Shown here one piece after another: positions 19,564-28,014 of a stretch of 64,000 bases of DNA. Within the stretch, counting starts at the first letter, position 1, and each line of letters opens with the position of its first letter. Source of the stretch: Humibacter sp. RRB41 (GTDB taxonomy: Bacteria > Actinomycetota > Actinomycetes > Actinomycetales > Microbacteriaceae); contig NZ_JAKWJQ010000002.1 of assembly GCF_022761015.1 (NCBI RefSeq), positions 1 to 64,000 on the forward strand, given 5' to 3'. The notes under the pieces are model-generated. The model did no database searches and was not told the origin of the DNA. It saw only the letters and a list, made by a program, of their open reading frames with translations. The position numbers were made by a program, and so were the translations under genes.

Positions 19564-19941
19564 CTTCACGCGGCGAGGCCGTCTCGGCCGAGCTCGGCCA
19601 GCAGGGCGGCTCTGCCGCGCGGCCGATGAGGGAGAAGACCCCCACTACTCGACCAGCGATGGGGTAGGCAGCGCACGCTCAAGTGGCTCAAGTTGCTCAA
19701 GACACCGCAGTTTTGCCTCCGTACGTGTCCCCACCACGGGGGGAGTTTCGGACCCGTATCTGGTAGAGCACTGACGCAGGGCTCAAGATCGTCCACGGCC
19801 GGCCGGTTTTCGTGAGGGCGTCTCGTAACCTCAAGACGCGGTCGTCTACTCGAGGCTGCCATCGTTCCCACGGATGCTCGTGCATCCGTTCTGCTCGCCC
19901 TCGAGCCCTCCATTCACGCCGGACAACCGAAACGCTGCCGC
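19564..19941 (+). other. Long leader / intergenic region before GT2 gene
   Basis: About 380 bases carry no credible gene on either strand. The region holds the trailing part of the terminator area, three tandem GCTCAAGNN repeats (19677-19703), two further CTCAAG copies (about 19780 and 19830), and a CCACCACGGGGGGAG stretch. I see no match to a known riboswitch. It probably holds the promoter and regulatory sites of the glycosyltransferase operon, because the gene start at 19942 has no closer promoter candidate. Confidence 0.55.
19677..19703 (+). repeat. Three tandem 9-base repeats GCTCAAGNN
   Basis: GCTCAAGTG (19677), GCTCAAGTT (19686) and GCTCAAGAC (19695) follow one another without gaps. 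Direct repeats with near-helical spacing upstream of an operon often bind a tandem-site regulator. The protein is unknown, and the repeats could be chance in a region with several CTCAAG words. Confidence 0.6.
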
Positions 19942-22263
19942 ATGCCTACACACCTTCAGACTGTCGCGCCGTCGCGCGCTCGCAAACGCCAGATCGGTGC
20001 TGAGAAGCGCACCCAGCCCCTTCCGTCGCAGCATCCTAAGCCGAGCGACGGCAAGATCGCACGCGGTCGTCTCGCGATCGTGCTGACGGTCGTCTTCTGG
20101 GCGGTCTATGTCATCTACACGGTCGTGCGTGACCTCGTCGACGGCGGATTCGGCAACTTCCAGTTCACGATGCAGGCCGTCGGCTATTCCGTGGTGGTCA
20201 CGTTCCTGACGTTCTCGGCACTGATGTATCTGGTGGCGCGCGAGGGCGCGCTGCAACGGTTCAAGGGTCACATGCGTGTGCCGCGCGCCGAGCTCGACCG
20301 GCATTTCGCAACGACGCAACCGACTATCACTGTGCTCGTGCCGTCGTACGCGGAGGAACCGCACGTGATCCGCGCCACGCTGATGTCGGCGCTGCTGCAG
20401 GAATACCCGTCGATGCGCATCGTGCTGCTGCTCGACGACCCGCCGCGGCCGACGGCACCTGCGACGCGCGCCAAGCTCGAGGCGACGCGGGCGCTGGCAT
20501 CCGAACTCGTCGACCTGTTCGCCGAACCGCGCCTGAGGACGGCGGATGCCCTTGCCTCCTTCGAGCGCGCCCGCTCGGCCGGTTTCAGGGTCGGAACGTC
20601 CGACGTTCGCACGACAGCTGCCGAGTACGCCTGGGCGGCAGGATGGCTGTACCGGCTCGCCGACGCCGAGACGGTCGACGACCACGTCGACCTCTTCTTC
20701 ACGGAACAGGTTCTGCGTGCCCTCGCAGACGACCTCGCCGTCACGTCCCGCGCTCTCGACGCCGCAGCCGATGAGGGTGCGACGCTTACTGCCGAGCGGA
20801 TCGCCGAGCTGTTGCGCCGCCTCGTCTGGACGTTCGACGGCGACGTGAGCGTGTTCGAGCGCAAGCTCTACGCCTCGCTGTCGCACGAAGCGAACAAGGC
20901 GATGAACCTCAACTCCTACATCGGGCTGATGAGCGGCAGCTACCGCCCGGAGCGCACACCCGCCGGCGCCGTCCTCCTCCCCGTCGCAGACGGGACGCCG
21001 GGATCGCTGGAGATTCCTGACAGCGAGTTCGTGCTGACGCTCGATGCTGACTCGATCCTGCTGCGCGAGTACTGCCTACGCCTCACGTACTTTCTGCAGC
21101 AGCCGGGCAACGAACGTGTCGCCGTGACGCAGACGCCGTACTCGTCGTTCCGCGGAGCGGCGACCCGCATCGAGCGGCTCGCGGGCGCGACGACGGACAT
21201 CCAGCACATCCTGCACCAGGGATTCACGAAGTTCGACGCGACGTTCTGGGTGGGGGCCAACGCGATCATCCGCAAGCGCGCCCTCGAGGACATCGCCGAG
21301 AGCGAGTGGATCGGCGGCTTCGAGGTGAAGAGATATGTTCAGGACCGCACTGTCATCGAGGACACCGAGTCGAGTGTCGACCTCGGTGTGCACGGCTGGA
21401 CTCTCGCGAACTACCCTGAGCGCTTGAGCTACAGCGCCACCCCGCCGGACTTCGGGTCGCTGATCGTGCAGCGTCGTCGCTGGGCGAACGGTGGGCTGCT
21501 GATCTTGCCGAAGCTGCGCCGTCAGGTGCGCGAGCGCAAACGCCTGGGTCAGCGCGTCTCACCCGTCGAGGTCATGCTGCGCGTCAACTACATGTCATCG
21601 ATCGCGTGGGCGAGCTTCGGGCTCATCTTCCTGCTCGCGTTCCCGTACGACGGGCGCCTGCTCAGTCCCCTCGTGCTGCTTGCCGCACTGCCGTACTTCG
21701 TGGCGATGGCGAGCGATCTGCGTTACAGCGGGTACAAGGCATCCGACGTCTTCCGCATCTACGGGTTCAATCTGATTCTGTTGCCGGTCAACCTCGCCGG
21801 CGTCCTGAAGTCGCTGCAGCAGGCGCTGACGGGCAAGAAGATCCCGTTCGCTCGCACGCCCAAGGTGAAGAACCGCACGGCGTCGCCTGTGATCTACGTG
21901 ATCGTGCCCGTGCTGATCATCGCCTTCTCGCTCTTCACGTTGTGGCGGGATGTCATGGCGCAGAACTGGGGCAACGCCGCGTTCGCCGCGTTCAACGCAG
22001 TCGTCGCGACGTGGGCGTTCTTCGCGTACATCGGCGTCGGGCACGCGATCGCGGATGTCTGGGTCGGCGCGACCTCCTGGCTGTTCGTTCCTAAGAAGCC
22101 GAAGCGTGCAGTGGCCGAGACTCCGGTCGAGTCCGAGCTGGACTGGCGCGGCGTGCTCTACCACGGCCAGGCCGGCGACTCCGTTCCGCTCGGTGTGCGC
22201 GCTCTGGATGACGCGGGTGTCGCCGCACATCTGGTCGATGAGACCGAGGCGGTGGCGTCGTGA
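19942..22263 (+). CDS. Cellulose-synthase-like family 2 glycosyltransferase
   Basis: This 773-residue membrane protein has two N-terminal transmembrane segments (about residues 45-95), a large cytoplasmic GT-A domain and several C-terminal membrane segments (about 545-705). The processive GT2 residues are present: DD in LLLLDDPP (about 165), DAD in LTLDADS (about 367), the TED-like IED (about 471) and QRRRW at 510-514. It should polymerise a beta-linked polysaccharide and export it. The GT domain has a long insert between the first Asp and DAD (about 200 residues). Its stop overlaps the start of a GH18 gene, so the two likely work together. The polymer is not identified; the chitin-type partner hints at an N-acetylglucosamine polymer. 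Confidence 0.87.
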   Translation: MPTHLQTVAPSRARKRQIGAEKRTQPLPSQHPKPSDGKIARGRLAIVLTVVFWAVYVIYTVVRDLVDGGFGNFQFTMQAVGYSVVVTFLTFSALMYLVAREGALQRFKGHMRVPRAELDRHFATTQPTITVLVPSYAEEPHVIRATLMSALLQEYPSMRIVLLLDDPPRPTAPATRAKLEATRALASELVDLFAEPRLRTADALASFERARSAGFRVGTSDVRTTAAEYAWAAGWLYRLADAETVDDHVDLFFTEQVLRALADDLAVTSRALDAAADEGATLTAERIAELLRRLVWTFDGDVSVFERKLYASLSHEANKAMNLNSYIGLMSGSYRPERTPAGAVLLPVADGTPGSLEIPDSEFVLTLDADSILLREYCLRLTYFLQQPGNERVAVTQTPYSSFRGAATRIERLAGATTDIQHILHQGFTKFDATFWVGANAIIRKRALEDIAESEWIGGFEVKRYVQDRTVIEDTESSVDLGVHGWTLANYPERLSYSATPPDFGSLIVQRRRWANGGLLILPKLRRQVRERKRLGQRVSPVEVMLRVNYMSSIAWASFGLIFLLAFPYDGRLLSPLVLLAALPYFVAMASDLRYSGYKASDVFRIYGFNLILLPVNLAGVLKSLQQALTGKKIPFARTPKVKNRTASPVIYVIVPVLIIAFSLFTLWRDVMAQNWGNAAFAAFNAVVATWAFFAYIGVGHAIADVWVGATSWLFVPKKPKRAVAETPVESELDWRGVLYHGQAGDSVPLGVRALDDAGVAAHLVDETEAVAS

Positions 22264-23840
22264 CGGATGTGACGGAGCAACTCGCAGAGAATGGCGAGCC
22301 GGGCCGCAGGCTGTCGTTCTGGCGTCTCACGGTTGCCGTGGTCGTGACGGCAGCGGTCATCGTCGGTGGCGCCTTCGGAGCGCAGGCCTGGGCATCCGCC
22401 AGCTCGACGTCGACGGCGAAGCCGTGGTTCGCGTCGTACGTCGACGTGACGGCAACCCCGACGTTCGCGTTCGAGGGCCTCGGCACGACCAAGGCGCAGG
22501 ACGCGATCCTGTCGTTCGTCGTCTCCTCGAAGACGAGCCCGTGCACGCCGACGTGGGGTGCTGCGGACACGATGGATCAGGCATCCGCGAACCTCGACCT
22601 CGACCGTCGCATCGCACGCCTGCAGCAGCGCGGCGGGTCGATCGCGGTGTCGTTCGGCGGGCAGCAGAATCAGGAGCTCGCGGTGGGCTGCACCGACTCC
22701 GCCAAGCTGCTGGCCGCCTACCAGAGCGTGCTCGATCGCTACAAGGTGAACACGATCGACCTCGACCTGGAAGGTTCCGGCCTGACCGACCCGAACGCGG
22801 CCGCGCGGCGTGCGACGGCGATCGCCGCTCTGCAGAAGGAGCGGCGGGCATCCGGCGGAAGCCTCGCCGTGTGGTTGACGCTGCCGGTGTCGACCACGGG
22901 ACTCGACGTGAACGCGACCGACACGATCGCGACGATGCTCTCGCACGGCGTGGACATCGCGGGTGTGAATGCCATGACGATGGACTTCGGTCAGAGCAGG
23001 CAGAAGGGCCAGAGCATGGTCGCCGCGGCGAGCAGTGCGCTGACCAACGTGCAGCGTCAGCTGGGCGTGCTGTACACCAGGGCGGGCACGCCGCAATCGT
23101 CCGCGACTCTGTGGCAGAAGATCGGTGTCACGCCGATGATCGGCCAGAACGACGACGCAGACGAGGTGTTCACGCTCGCTGCGGCGAAGCAGCTCAATGC
23201 GTTCGCCCGCAACCAAGGTGTCGGACGGGTCTCGATGTGGTCGGCGAACCGCGACGAGACGTGCGGGCCGAACTACGTTGACGTGAAGGTCGTATCGGAT
23301 GCCTGCAGCGGTGTCGATCAGAAGGGCGTCTCGTTCGCAAGCGTTCTGAGCTCCGGATTCAACGGGCGGCTCGCGGCGGCCGCATCCCTCGTAACAAGGG
23401 CCCAGAAGCAGAAAGCGTCGGCCCAGACACCGGACAACCCGAAGACCAGCCCGTACCAGATCTGGTCGACGACGGGCGCATATCTGCAGGGCACCAAGGT
23501 GGTCTGGCACCACAACGTGTACCAGGCGAAGTGGTGGACGCAGGGCGATGTGCCCGACGACCCCGTGCTGAACTCGTGGGAGACGCCGTGGGAACTGATC
23601 GGCCCGGTGCTGCCGGGGGAGAAGCCGATCAAGCAGGCCACCCTGCCGGCCGGGTTCTATCCGGACTGGTCGGGCACGACCACCTACACTGCGGGCGAAC
23701 GCGTGCTCTTCGAGGGCGTTCCGTACGAAGCCAAGTGGTGGAATCAGGCGCAGAGCCCCGCGACTGCGGCCTCGGATGCCGACAACTCGCCCTGGATTCC
23801 GCTCACCCAGTCGCAGATCGGGGCGCTCGCGGGTTCGTGA
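22260..23840 (+). CDS. Membrane-anchored GH18 protein with two chitin-binding modules
   Basis: This 526-residue protein has a cytoplasmic head, one transmembrane segment (about residues 20-42) and an extracytoplasmic GH18 barrel. Its active-site segment reads NTIDLDLE at 164-171. It matches DxxDxDxE except that the first Asp is Asn164; the catalytic Glu171 is kept. Two C-terminal modules of about 45 residues each (YQIWSTTGAYLQGTKVVWHH and YPDWSGTTTYTAGERVLFEG) have the W-Y-G-V-x-Y/W pattern of CBM5/12. The GTG start overlaps the glycosyltransferase stop by 4 bases. It may trim, release or hold the polymer made by its partner, or be a plain chitinase. The coupling favours the first reading. 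Confidence 0.85.
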   Translation: MTDVTEQLAENGEPGRRLSFWRLTVAVVVTAAVIVGGAFGAQAWASASSTSTAKPWFASYVDVTATPTFAFEGLGTTKAQDAILSFVVSSKTSPCTPTWGAADTMDQASANLDLDRRIARLQQRGGSIAVSFGGQQNQELAVGCTDSAKLLAAYQSVLDRYKVNTIDLDLEGSGLTDPNAAARRATAIAALQKERRASGGSLAVWLTLPVSTTGLDVNATDTIATMLSHGVDIAGVNAMTMDFGQSRQKGQSMVAAASSALTNVQRQLGVLYTRAGTPQSSATLWQKIGVTPMIGQNDDADEVFTLAAAKQLNAFARNQGVGRVSMWSANRDETCGPNYVDVKVVSDACSGVDQKGVSFASVLSSGFNGRLAAAASLVTRAQKQKASAQTPDNPKTSPYQIWSTTGAYLQGTKVVWHHNVYQAKWWTQGDVPDDPVLNSWETPWELIGPVLPGEKPIKQATLPAGFYPDWSGTTTYTAGERVLFEGVPYEAKWWNQAQSPATAASDADNSPWIPLTQSQIGALAGS

Positions 23841-23850
23841 TCGGACGCGC

Positions 23851-25233
23851 TCAGATCTCGCCCTTCTTCACCGCGCGACGCACGGTCTGGTAGTCCTCGA
23901 CCGCCTGGTCCGCGTACGCGGTCGCCCACTCGACCACCGCGGAATCGAAGGCGGTGCCACCGCCGAGGTAGCCGGCGATGAACGAAGCGTTGGGGCTCTG
24001 GGCGTGGGCGCGCGCGAGAACGGTGCCACAGGCATCCACGTAGTCCGTGAACGGGCGGAAGTCGAGTGTTTCGGTGTCGATCGAGACGTTCTGATCGCGG
24101 AACTGGCGAATGTAGAACGCGTGGCCGTCCTTGGTGACATAGCCGAGAAACGGGTCGCTCACCGCCTGCAGCACGCGCTGGTTGGAGACGACGCGGTGGC
24201 CGTGCTCGTCAGCATGCTCGTGGTCGTCGAACGCGGGCGCGCGACCGGATGCCGCCCCGCCGAATTCGACTGCGACAGAGTCCGTCGCCTCCTTCACCTG
24301 CAGAACGAGCGACTCGCCGGCCGGGCCGGAGAGCACGATGATGTAGCACCGTGTGCCTACGCTTCCGACGCCCACGACGCGACGAACGGCATCCGTCGCG
24401 ACGTACTGCGACAGCAGCACGGCGATGTCGGCTGGAACGGTGCTGAGATAGCTGCGTGCGATGTCGAGCACGCTCTGCTCGGTCGCCTCGGGAACGTGGG
24501 CGAGCAGCGGCGGGTTCTCGATGATGACCGTGGTGCCGTCGTCGGCGCGCCGTGTGATCTTGCGCACCACGCGTGCGGAGGTGCGGCGGGATGCCGCGTC
24601 GATCGCGTGGTTGAGCACCTTCTGCGAGCTCGCAGCGCGCTGGCCGGTATGCACGTCGGCACGAATGTAATAGCGCTCCAGCACGCTGAGCTCGGTGATC
24701 TGGCGTAGCGCGATGCGGTAGGCCGCCGCCGCCTCGAGCGCGGCCGTCTGCACCTTGGGTTCCTTGAATCCGCGCTGACGAGCGGCGATCACGACGCTGG
24801 TGACGAAGCGCTTCACGTCCCATTCCCACGGCCCGTACGCTGACTCGTCGAAGTCGTTGAGGTCGAAGACCAGCGTGCGTTCCGGTGAGGCGTAGATGCC
24901 GAAGTTGGCGACATGGGCGTCGCCGCAGATGGTCACATCGACGCCGGTGCGCGGTTCGTTGCGGAAGTCGGCGGCTTGGATGGCCGCTGACCCGCGATAG
25001 AAGGCGAACGGGTTGGCGGTCATCCGCTCGAGCCGCAGTGGTACCAGCTCGCTGACGCGGTGCGTGTGCTGCTGCTTCAGGATGCCGACGGGGTCGCGGT
25101 CCTTCGCGGGCCGATACTCCGCGTGCGCGCTTCGCGGCAGGTCGGACCGGGCGGCCTTGCCCGCCTCGAAGAGATCGGCGGCACTGTGGATGGCTTCGTG
25201 ATCGAAGCGAAGACGACCGTCGTCCGAACTCAT
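23851..25233 (-). CDS. DUF2252 family protein
   Basis: This 460-residue protein matches the DUF2252 family: ICGDAHVANFGIY, FDLNDFDESAYGPWEWDVKR and a later VGVGSVGTRCYIIVL segment are its hallmarks. The family resembles aminoglycoside-phosphotransferase/kinase folds, with the HxxNFG and DLNDFDE residues at the place of a kinase catalytic loop. No biochemical role is established. ATG at 25233 is preceded by GAGGAG at good spacing; longer in-frame starts exist but are unsupported. It converges with the GH18 gene with only 10 bases between. Confidence 0.88.
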   Translation of the reverse strand: MSSDDGRLRFDHEAIHSAADLFEAGKAARSDLPRSAHAEYRPAKDRDPVGILKQQHTHRVSELVPLRLERMTANPFAFYRGSAAIQAADFRNEPRTGVDVTICGDAHVANFGIYASPERTLVFDLNDFDESAYGPWEWDVKRFVTSVVIAARQRGFKEPKVQTAALEAAAAYRIALRQITELSVLERYYIRADVHTGQRAASSQKVLNHAIDAASRRTSARVVRKITRRADDGTTVIIENPPLLAHVPEATEQSVLDIARSYLSTVPADIAVLLSQYVATDAVRRVVGVGSVGTRCYIIVLSGPAGESLVLQVKEATDSVAVEFGGAASGRAPAFDDHEHADEHGHRVVSNQRVLQAVSDPFLGYVTKDGHAFYIRQFRDQNVSIDTETLDFRPFTDYVDACGTVLARAHAQSPNASFIAGYLGGGTAFDSAVVEWATAYADQAVEDYQTVRRAVKKGEI

Positions 25234-25376
25234 GCGTGCTCCTCGGGTGTGCTGCCGCGAGCTCTTGCCTGCAGTGCCACCGAGGCTTCGGCGGGCGCAC
25301 ACGCCTCGCTCCACAGGCGCATGCAGACAGCCTAGGGCGACCCGAGTTCAGAGGATGCCGCGAGTGCGACGCGACG

Positions 25377-25967
25377 TCAGAATCCCAGGCGCACGACCGC
25401 TCTGCTGGGCTGCGGCCGTGACGCGACTTCGAATCCCGCTGCAACGAAAAGGGAAAGCGATCCGTGATACAGATCGGCGGAGGATGCCTTCCTCTCGGCC
25501 GTGTCGATCGGGTACCCCTCGAGAACCCGGGCTCCGTTCGCCTTGGCGTGCTCGACCGCGGCGGCAAGAAGCGCTGACGCGATGCCACGCCTGCGGAAGT
25601 CGACCCGCACGACGAAGCACGTGACCGCCCACACCGACGGATCATCGTGCGATTCGGTACTGCCTTTCGCGACGATGCGACTGGTGCGCAGCCGTGGATA
25701 CGCGGGACGCGGTTCGACAGCGACCCAGCCGACCGCCTCGTCATCGAGATACGCGATCAACCCTGGGACGGGACGATGGCGCGTCTGCTCTCTGAGTGCG
25801 GTCTGGCAGACGGATGCCTCCGCCGTGCGCCACTCGCTCGCCGGCAGCTTGAACCATTGGCACCAGCACGTGGACGGGTCGCCACGGGTGCCGAACACCG
25901 TCTGAACGTCATCCCACGGCACCTCATCGACCGGGACGATACGGATGTCTGTGTCTACGCTGGCCAC
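25377..25967 (-). CDS. GNAT family N-acetyltransferase
   Basis: This 196-residue protein has a GNAT domain in its C-terminal half: VWAVTCFVVRVDFRRRGIASALL is the acetyl-CoA-binding beta4-alpha3 (R-x-x-G-x-A) motif. The N-terminal part (DPSTCWCQWFKLP) has a Cys-rich, Trp-rich pattern seen in a subset of actinobacterial GNATs. The substrate is unknown. The start is GTG at 25967. It stands alone upstream of the DUF2252 gene on the same strand, 143 bases away. Confidence 0.85.
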   Translation of the reverse strand: MASVDTDIRIVPVDEVPWDDVQTVFGTRGDPSTCWCQWFKLPASEWRTAEASVCQTALREQTRHRPVPGLIAYLDDEAVGWVAVEPRPAYPRLRTSRIVAKGSTESHDDPSVWAVTCFVVRVDFRRRGIASALLAAAVEHAKANGARVLEGYPIDTAERKASSADLYHGSLSLFVAAGFEVASRPQPSRAVVRLGF

Positions 25968-26151
25968 ATGCCGACCCTATGCGACACCGCCGACGGATGG
26001 CCGGTGTGCACAGCATTCCTGGTCGTCCCGGTTGGCTGGGTTGGCCGATGCGGAGGTAGTTGCTCTCGGTGTCGCGCAGCCAGGCCCTGACACGGTACGG
26101 ACAGGCCCTCCGAAGCCTGTAAACTGTGCAGGGTCGTCCGGCGGACGGCAG

Positions 26152-26225
<74 letters not shown>

Positions 26226-26230
26226 CGGAA

Positions 26231-26264
26231 AAGCCCTGATGAGAAACCATTTTCATCAGGGCTT
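26231..26264 (+). terminator. tRNA-Pro terminator
   Basis: A perfect 12-bp stem (26231-26242 AAGCCCTGATGA with 26253-26264) has a 10-base loop and lies 5 bases after the tRNA. It is the obvious end of the tRNA transcript. Confidence 0.85.
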
Positions 26265-26337
26265 CGTCATGGTTCGAGCCGATTATCGGCGTGCTCATCG
26301 AATGTCGATCTCGCTTGTTTTGCGGCGAGGGGCATGC

Positions 26338-27168
26338 TCAGCCCAGAGCCTGCAGCCCCGTCACGCGCAGCAGCTCGAGCCTCGAAGCATCCTGCGAGCC
26401 GGGCACGGCGGTGTAGACCACGATGCGCAAGTCGCTGCCCGGCACGCTGAGCACATCGCAGTCGACGGTGATCGGACCCACCGTCGTGTCCCCGGCCGTC
26501 TTGCGACTCGCCTTGTGCTGCGCGACCCGCGCGGACGCCCACCGACGTTCGAACTCCGCAGAGCCAGCGCGCAAGCGCTCGACGAGCAGGGAGAGCGATG
26601 GGTCGCTCGGATACCGCCCGAGGGCCGCGCGCAGGTCGCCGACGAGATCGTCGGCGAATTCCTCGGCGTGCTCGTCGTCGTAGTCCATCGGACCCGGTCC
26701 GAGCATGAAGTGACGCCAGACCAGGTTGCGTTCCAGGCCGCGATATTCCGACGGGTCGCCGGTGAGAGCCGCCCAGAGCGGGTTCCAGAGCAGGATGTCG
26801 TGGGCGGCCGTGTAGACCGCGAGCGGTGTGTCGCTCAGCCGGTCGACGATCCGCTGGACTCCCGGAGAGATGTGACGCGGCACCAGCCGACCGGATGGCA
26901 CGGCGGCTCCAGCGACCCGGTACAGGTGGTCGCGCTCGTCGTCGGTCAGTCGCAGCACCCTGGCGAGTGCGCCGAGCAGCTGCGGCGAAGGGTTCGCGGC
27001 CCGACCCTGCTCGAGGCGCACGACGTAGTCGACGCTGATGCCGGCGAGCGCGGCGAGCTCCTCGCGACGAAGTCCGGGCGTGCGGCGGCCGACTCCGGCC
27101 GGCAGCCCCGCTTGCTCGGGAGTGACGCGACGGCGCCACGATCTCAGCGCTGTCGCGAACTCGGTCAC
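26338..27168 (-). CDS. HTH regulator with MmyB-like ligand-binding domain
   Basis: This 276-residue regulator has an N-terminal XRE-type HTH (TPGLRREELAALAGISVDYVVRLEQGR, about residues 30-57). The C-terminal domain has the MmyB-like features RHISPGVQRIVDRL, NLVWRHFM and ITVDCDVLSVPGSDLRIVVYT. Such proteins usually control an adjacent dehydrogenase. It is divergent from a short-chain dehydrogenase at 27271, and an equivalent pair occurs at 42450-44788. The GTG at 27168 is chosen because it gives the normal family N-terminus (VTEFATALRSWRRR). Confidence 0.87.
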   Translation of the reverse strand: MTEFATALRSWRRRVTPEQAGLPAGVGRRTPGLRREELAALAGISVDYVVRLEQGRAANPSPQLLGALARVLRLTDDERDHLYRVAGAAVPSGRLVPRHISPGVQRIVDRLSDTPLAVYTAAHDILLWNPLWAALTGDPSEYRGLERNLVWRHFMLGPGPMDYDDEHAEEFADDLVGDLRAALGRYPSDPSLSLLVERLRAGSAEFERRWASARVAQHKASRKTAGDTTVGPITVDCDVLSVPGSDLRIVVYTAVPGSQDASRLELLRVTGLQALG

Positions 27169-27270
27169 GCATCCATCGTCGCACCCCGGGCTGTCGAGAG
27201 GGTGGTACTGCCGGTCCTCCTGTCGACCGTTGCCTGGGCGTTCCCGTGCGCTGGGGTCAAGCTGGGTTCC

Positions 27271-27951
27271 ATGACCACAACACTCATCACCGGAGCCAAC
27301 CGAAGCCTCGGGCTCGAGACCGTCCGCCGCCTCATCGGGGCCGGCCATACCGTTTACGCCGGCATGCGCGACACTGCGACGGGCGACGCTGCGCGTGGTC
27401 TCGGCGCCCACCCCATTCAGCTCGACGTCACCGATCAGGCGAGCGTCGACGCCGCCATCGCGCAGCTGCCCACGCTCGACGTGCTGGTCAACAATGCGGG
27501 CATCCTCGGGGCATCGTTCGGCGTCGACGATCTCACGGCCGCGTCGCTCCAGACCGTGCTCGACACGAACGTCGTCGGCATCGTGAGGGTCACGCAGGTC
27601 GCGTTGCCGTTGTTGCGCGCGTCTGCGAACCCGGTGATCGTGAACGTCGCCTCCGGCGTGGGCTGGCCGCGGTACCTCTCGGCCGAGGGGCACGACGAGT
27701 TCCCGGTCACCGGCATCCCCTACGCCGCGTCGAAGGCAGCGATCATCGCGCTGACCGTGCAGTATGCGAAGAACCTGCCGGGCATGCGTATCAATGCGAG
27801 CGATCCGGGCTACACCGCCACGGACTTCAACCGGCACAGCGGGCACCAGACGGTGACCGAGGGAACGGATGCGACGGTCGCACTCGCGACGATCGGCATA
27901 GACGGCCCCACCGGCGAGTTTCACGACCGCAAGGGGCGCATCGTCTACTGA
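27271..27951 (+). CDS. Short-chain dehydrogenase/reductase
   Basis: This 226-residue SDR starts MTTTLITGANRSLGLETVRR, which holds the TGxxxGxG cofactor motif. NNAG and the catalytic YAASK (Tyr and Lys) are intact, as is the active-site serine in NVASG. The product ends shortly after a TDFN segment, as expected for small classical SDRs. The natural substrate is unknown. It is divergent from the MmyB-like regulator, 102 bases away, and is paralogous to the SDRs at 42450 and 43162. Confidence 0.9.
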   Translation: MTTTLITGANRSLGLETVRRLIGAGHTVYAGMRDTATGDAARGLGAHPIQLDVTDQASVDAAIAQLPTLDVLVNNAGILGASFGVDDLTAASLQTVLDTNVVGIVRVTQVALPLLRASANPVIVNVASGVGWPRYLSAEGHDEFPVTGIPYAASKAAIIALTVQYAKNLPGMRINASDPGYTATDFNRHSGHQTVTEGTDATVALATIGIDGPTGEFHDRKGRIVY

Positions 27952-28014
27952 GCCGTTGCATCCGTGTAGCGTGCGGGTTCGAAACCGACCGAGGTGTCGC
28001 CGCGGCCGCCGTCG

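Noticed and set aside
19756-19800. A tRNA D-arm-like sequence (TGGTAGAGCAC) in the leader before the GT2 gene
   Set aside because: No acceptor, anticodon or T arm can be paired around it.
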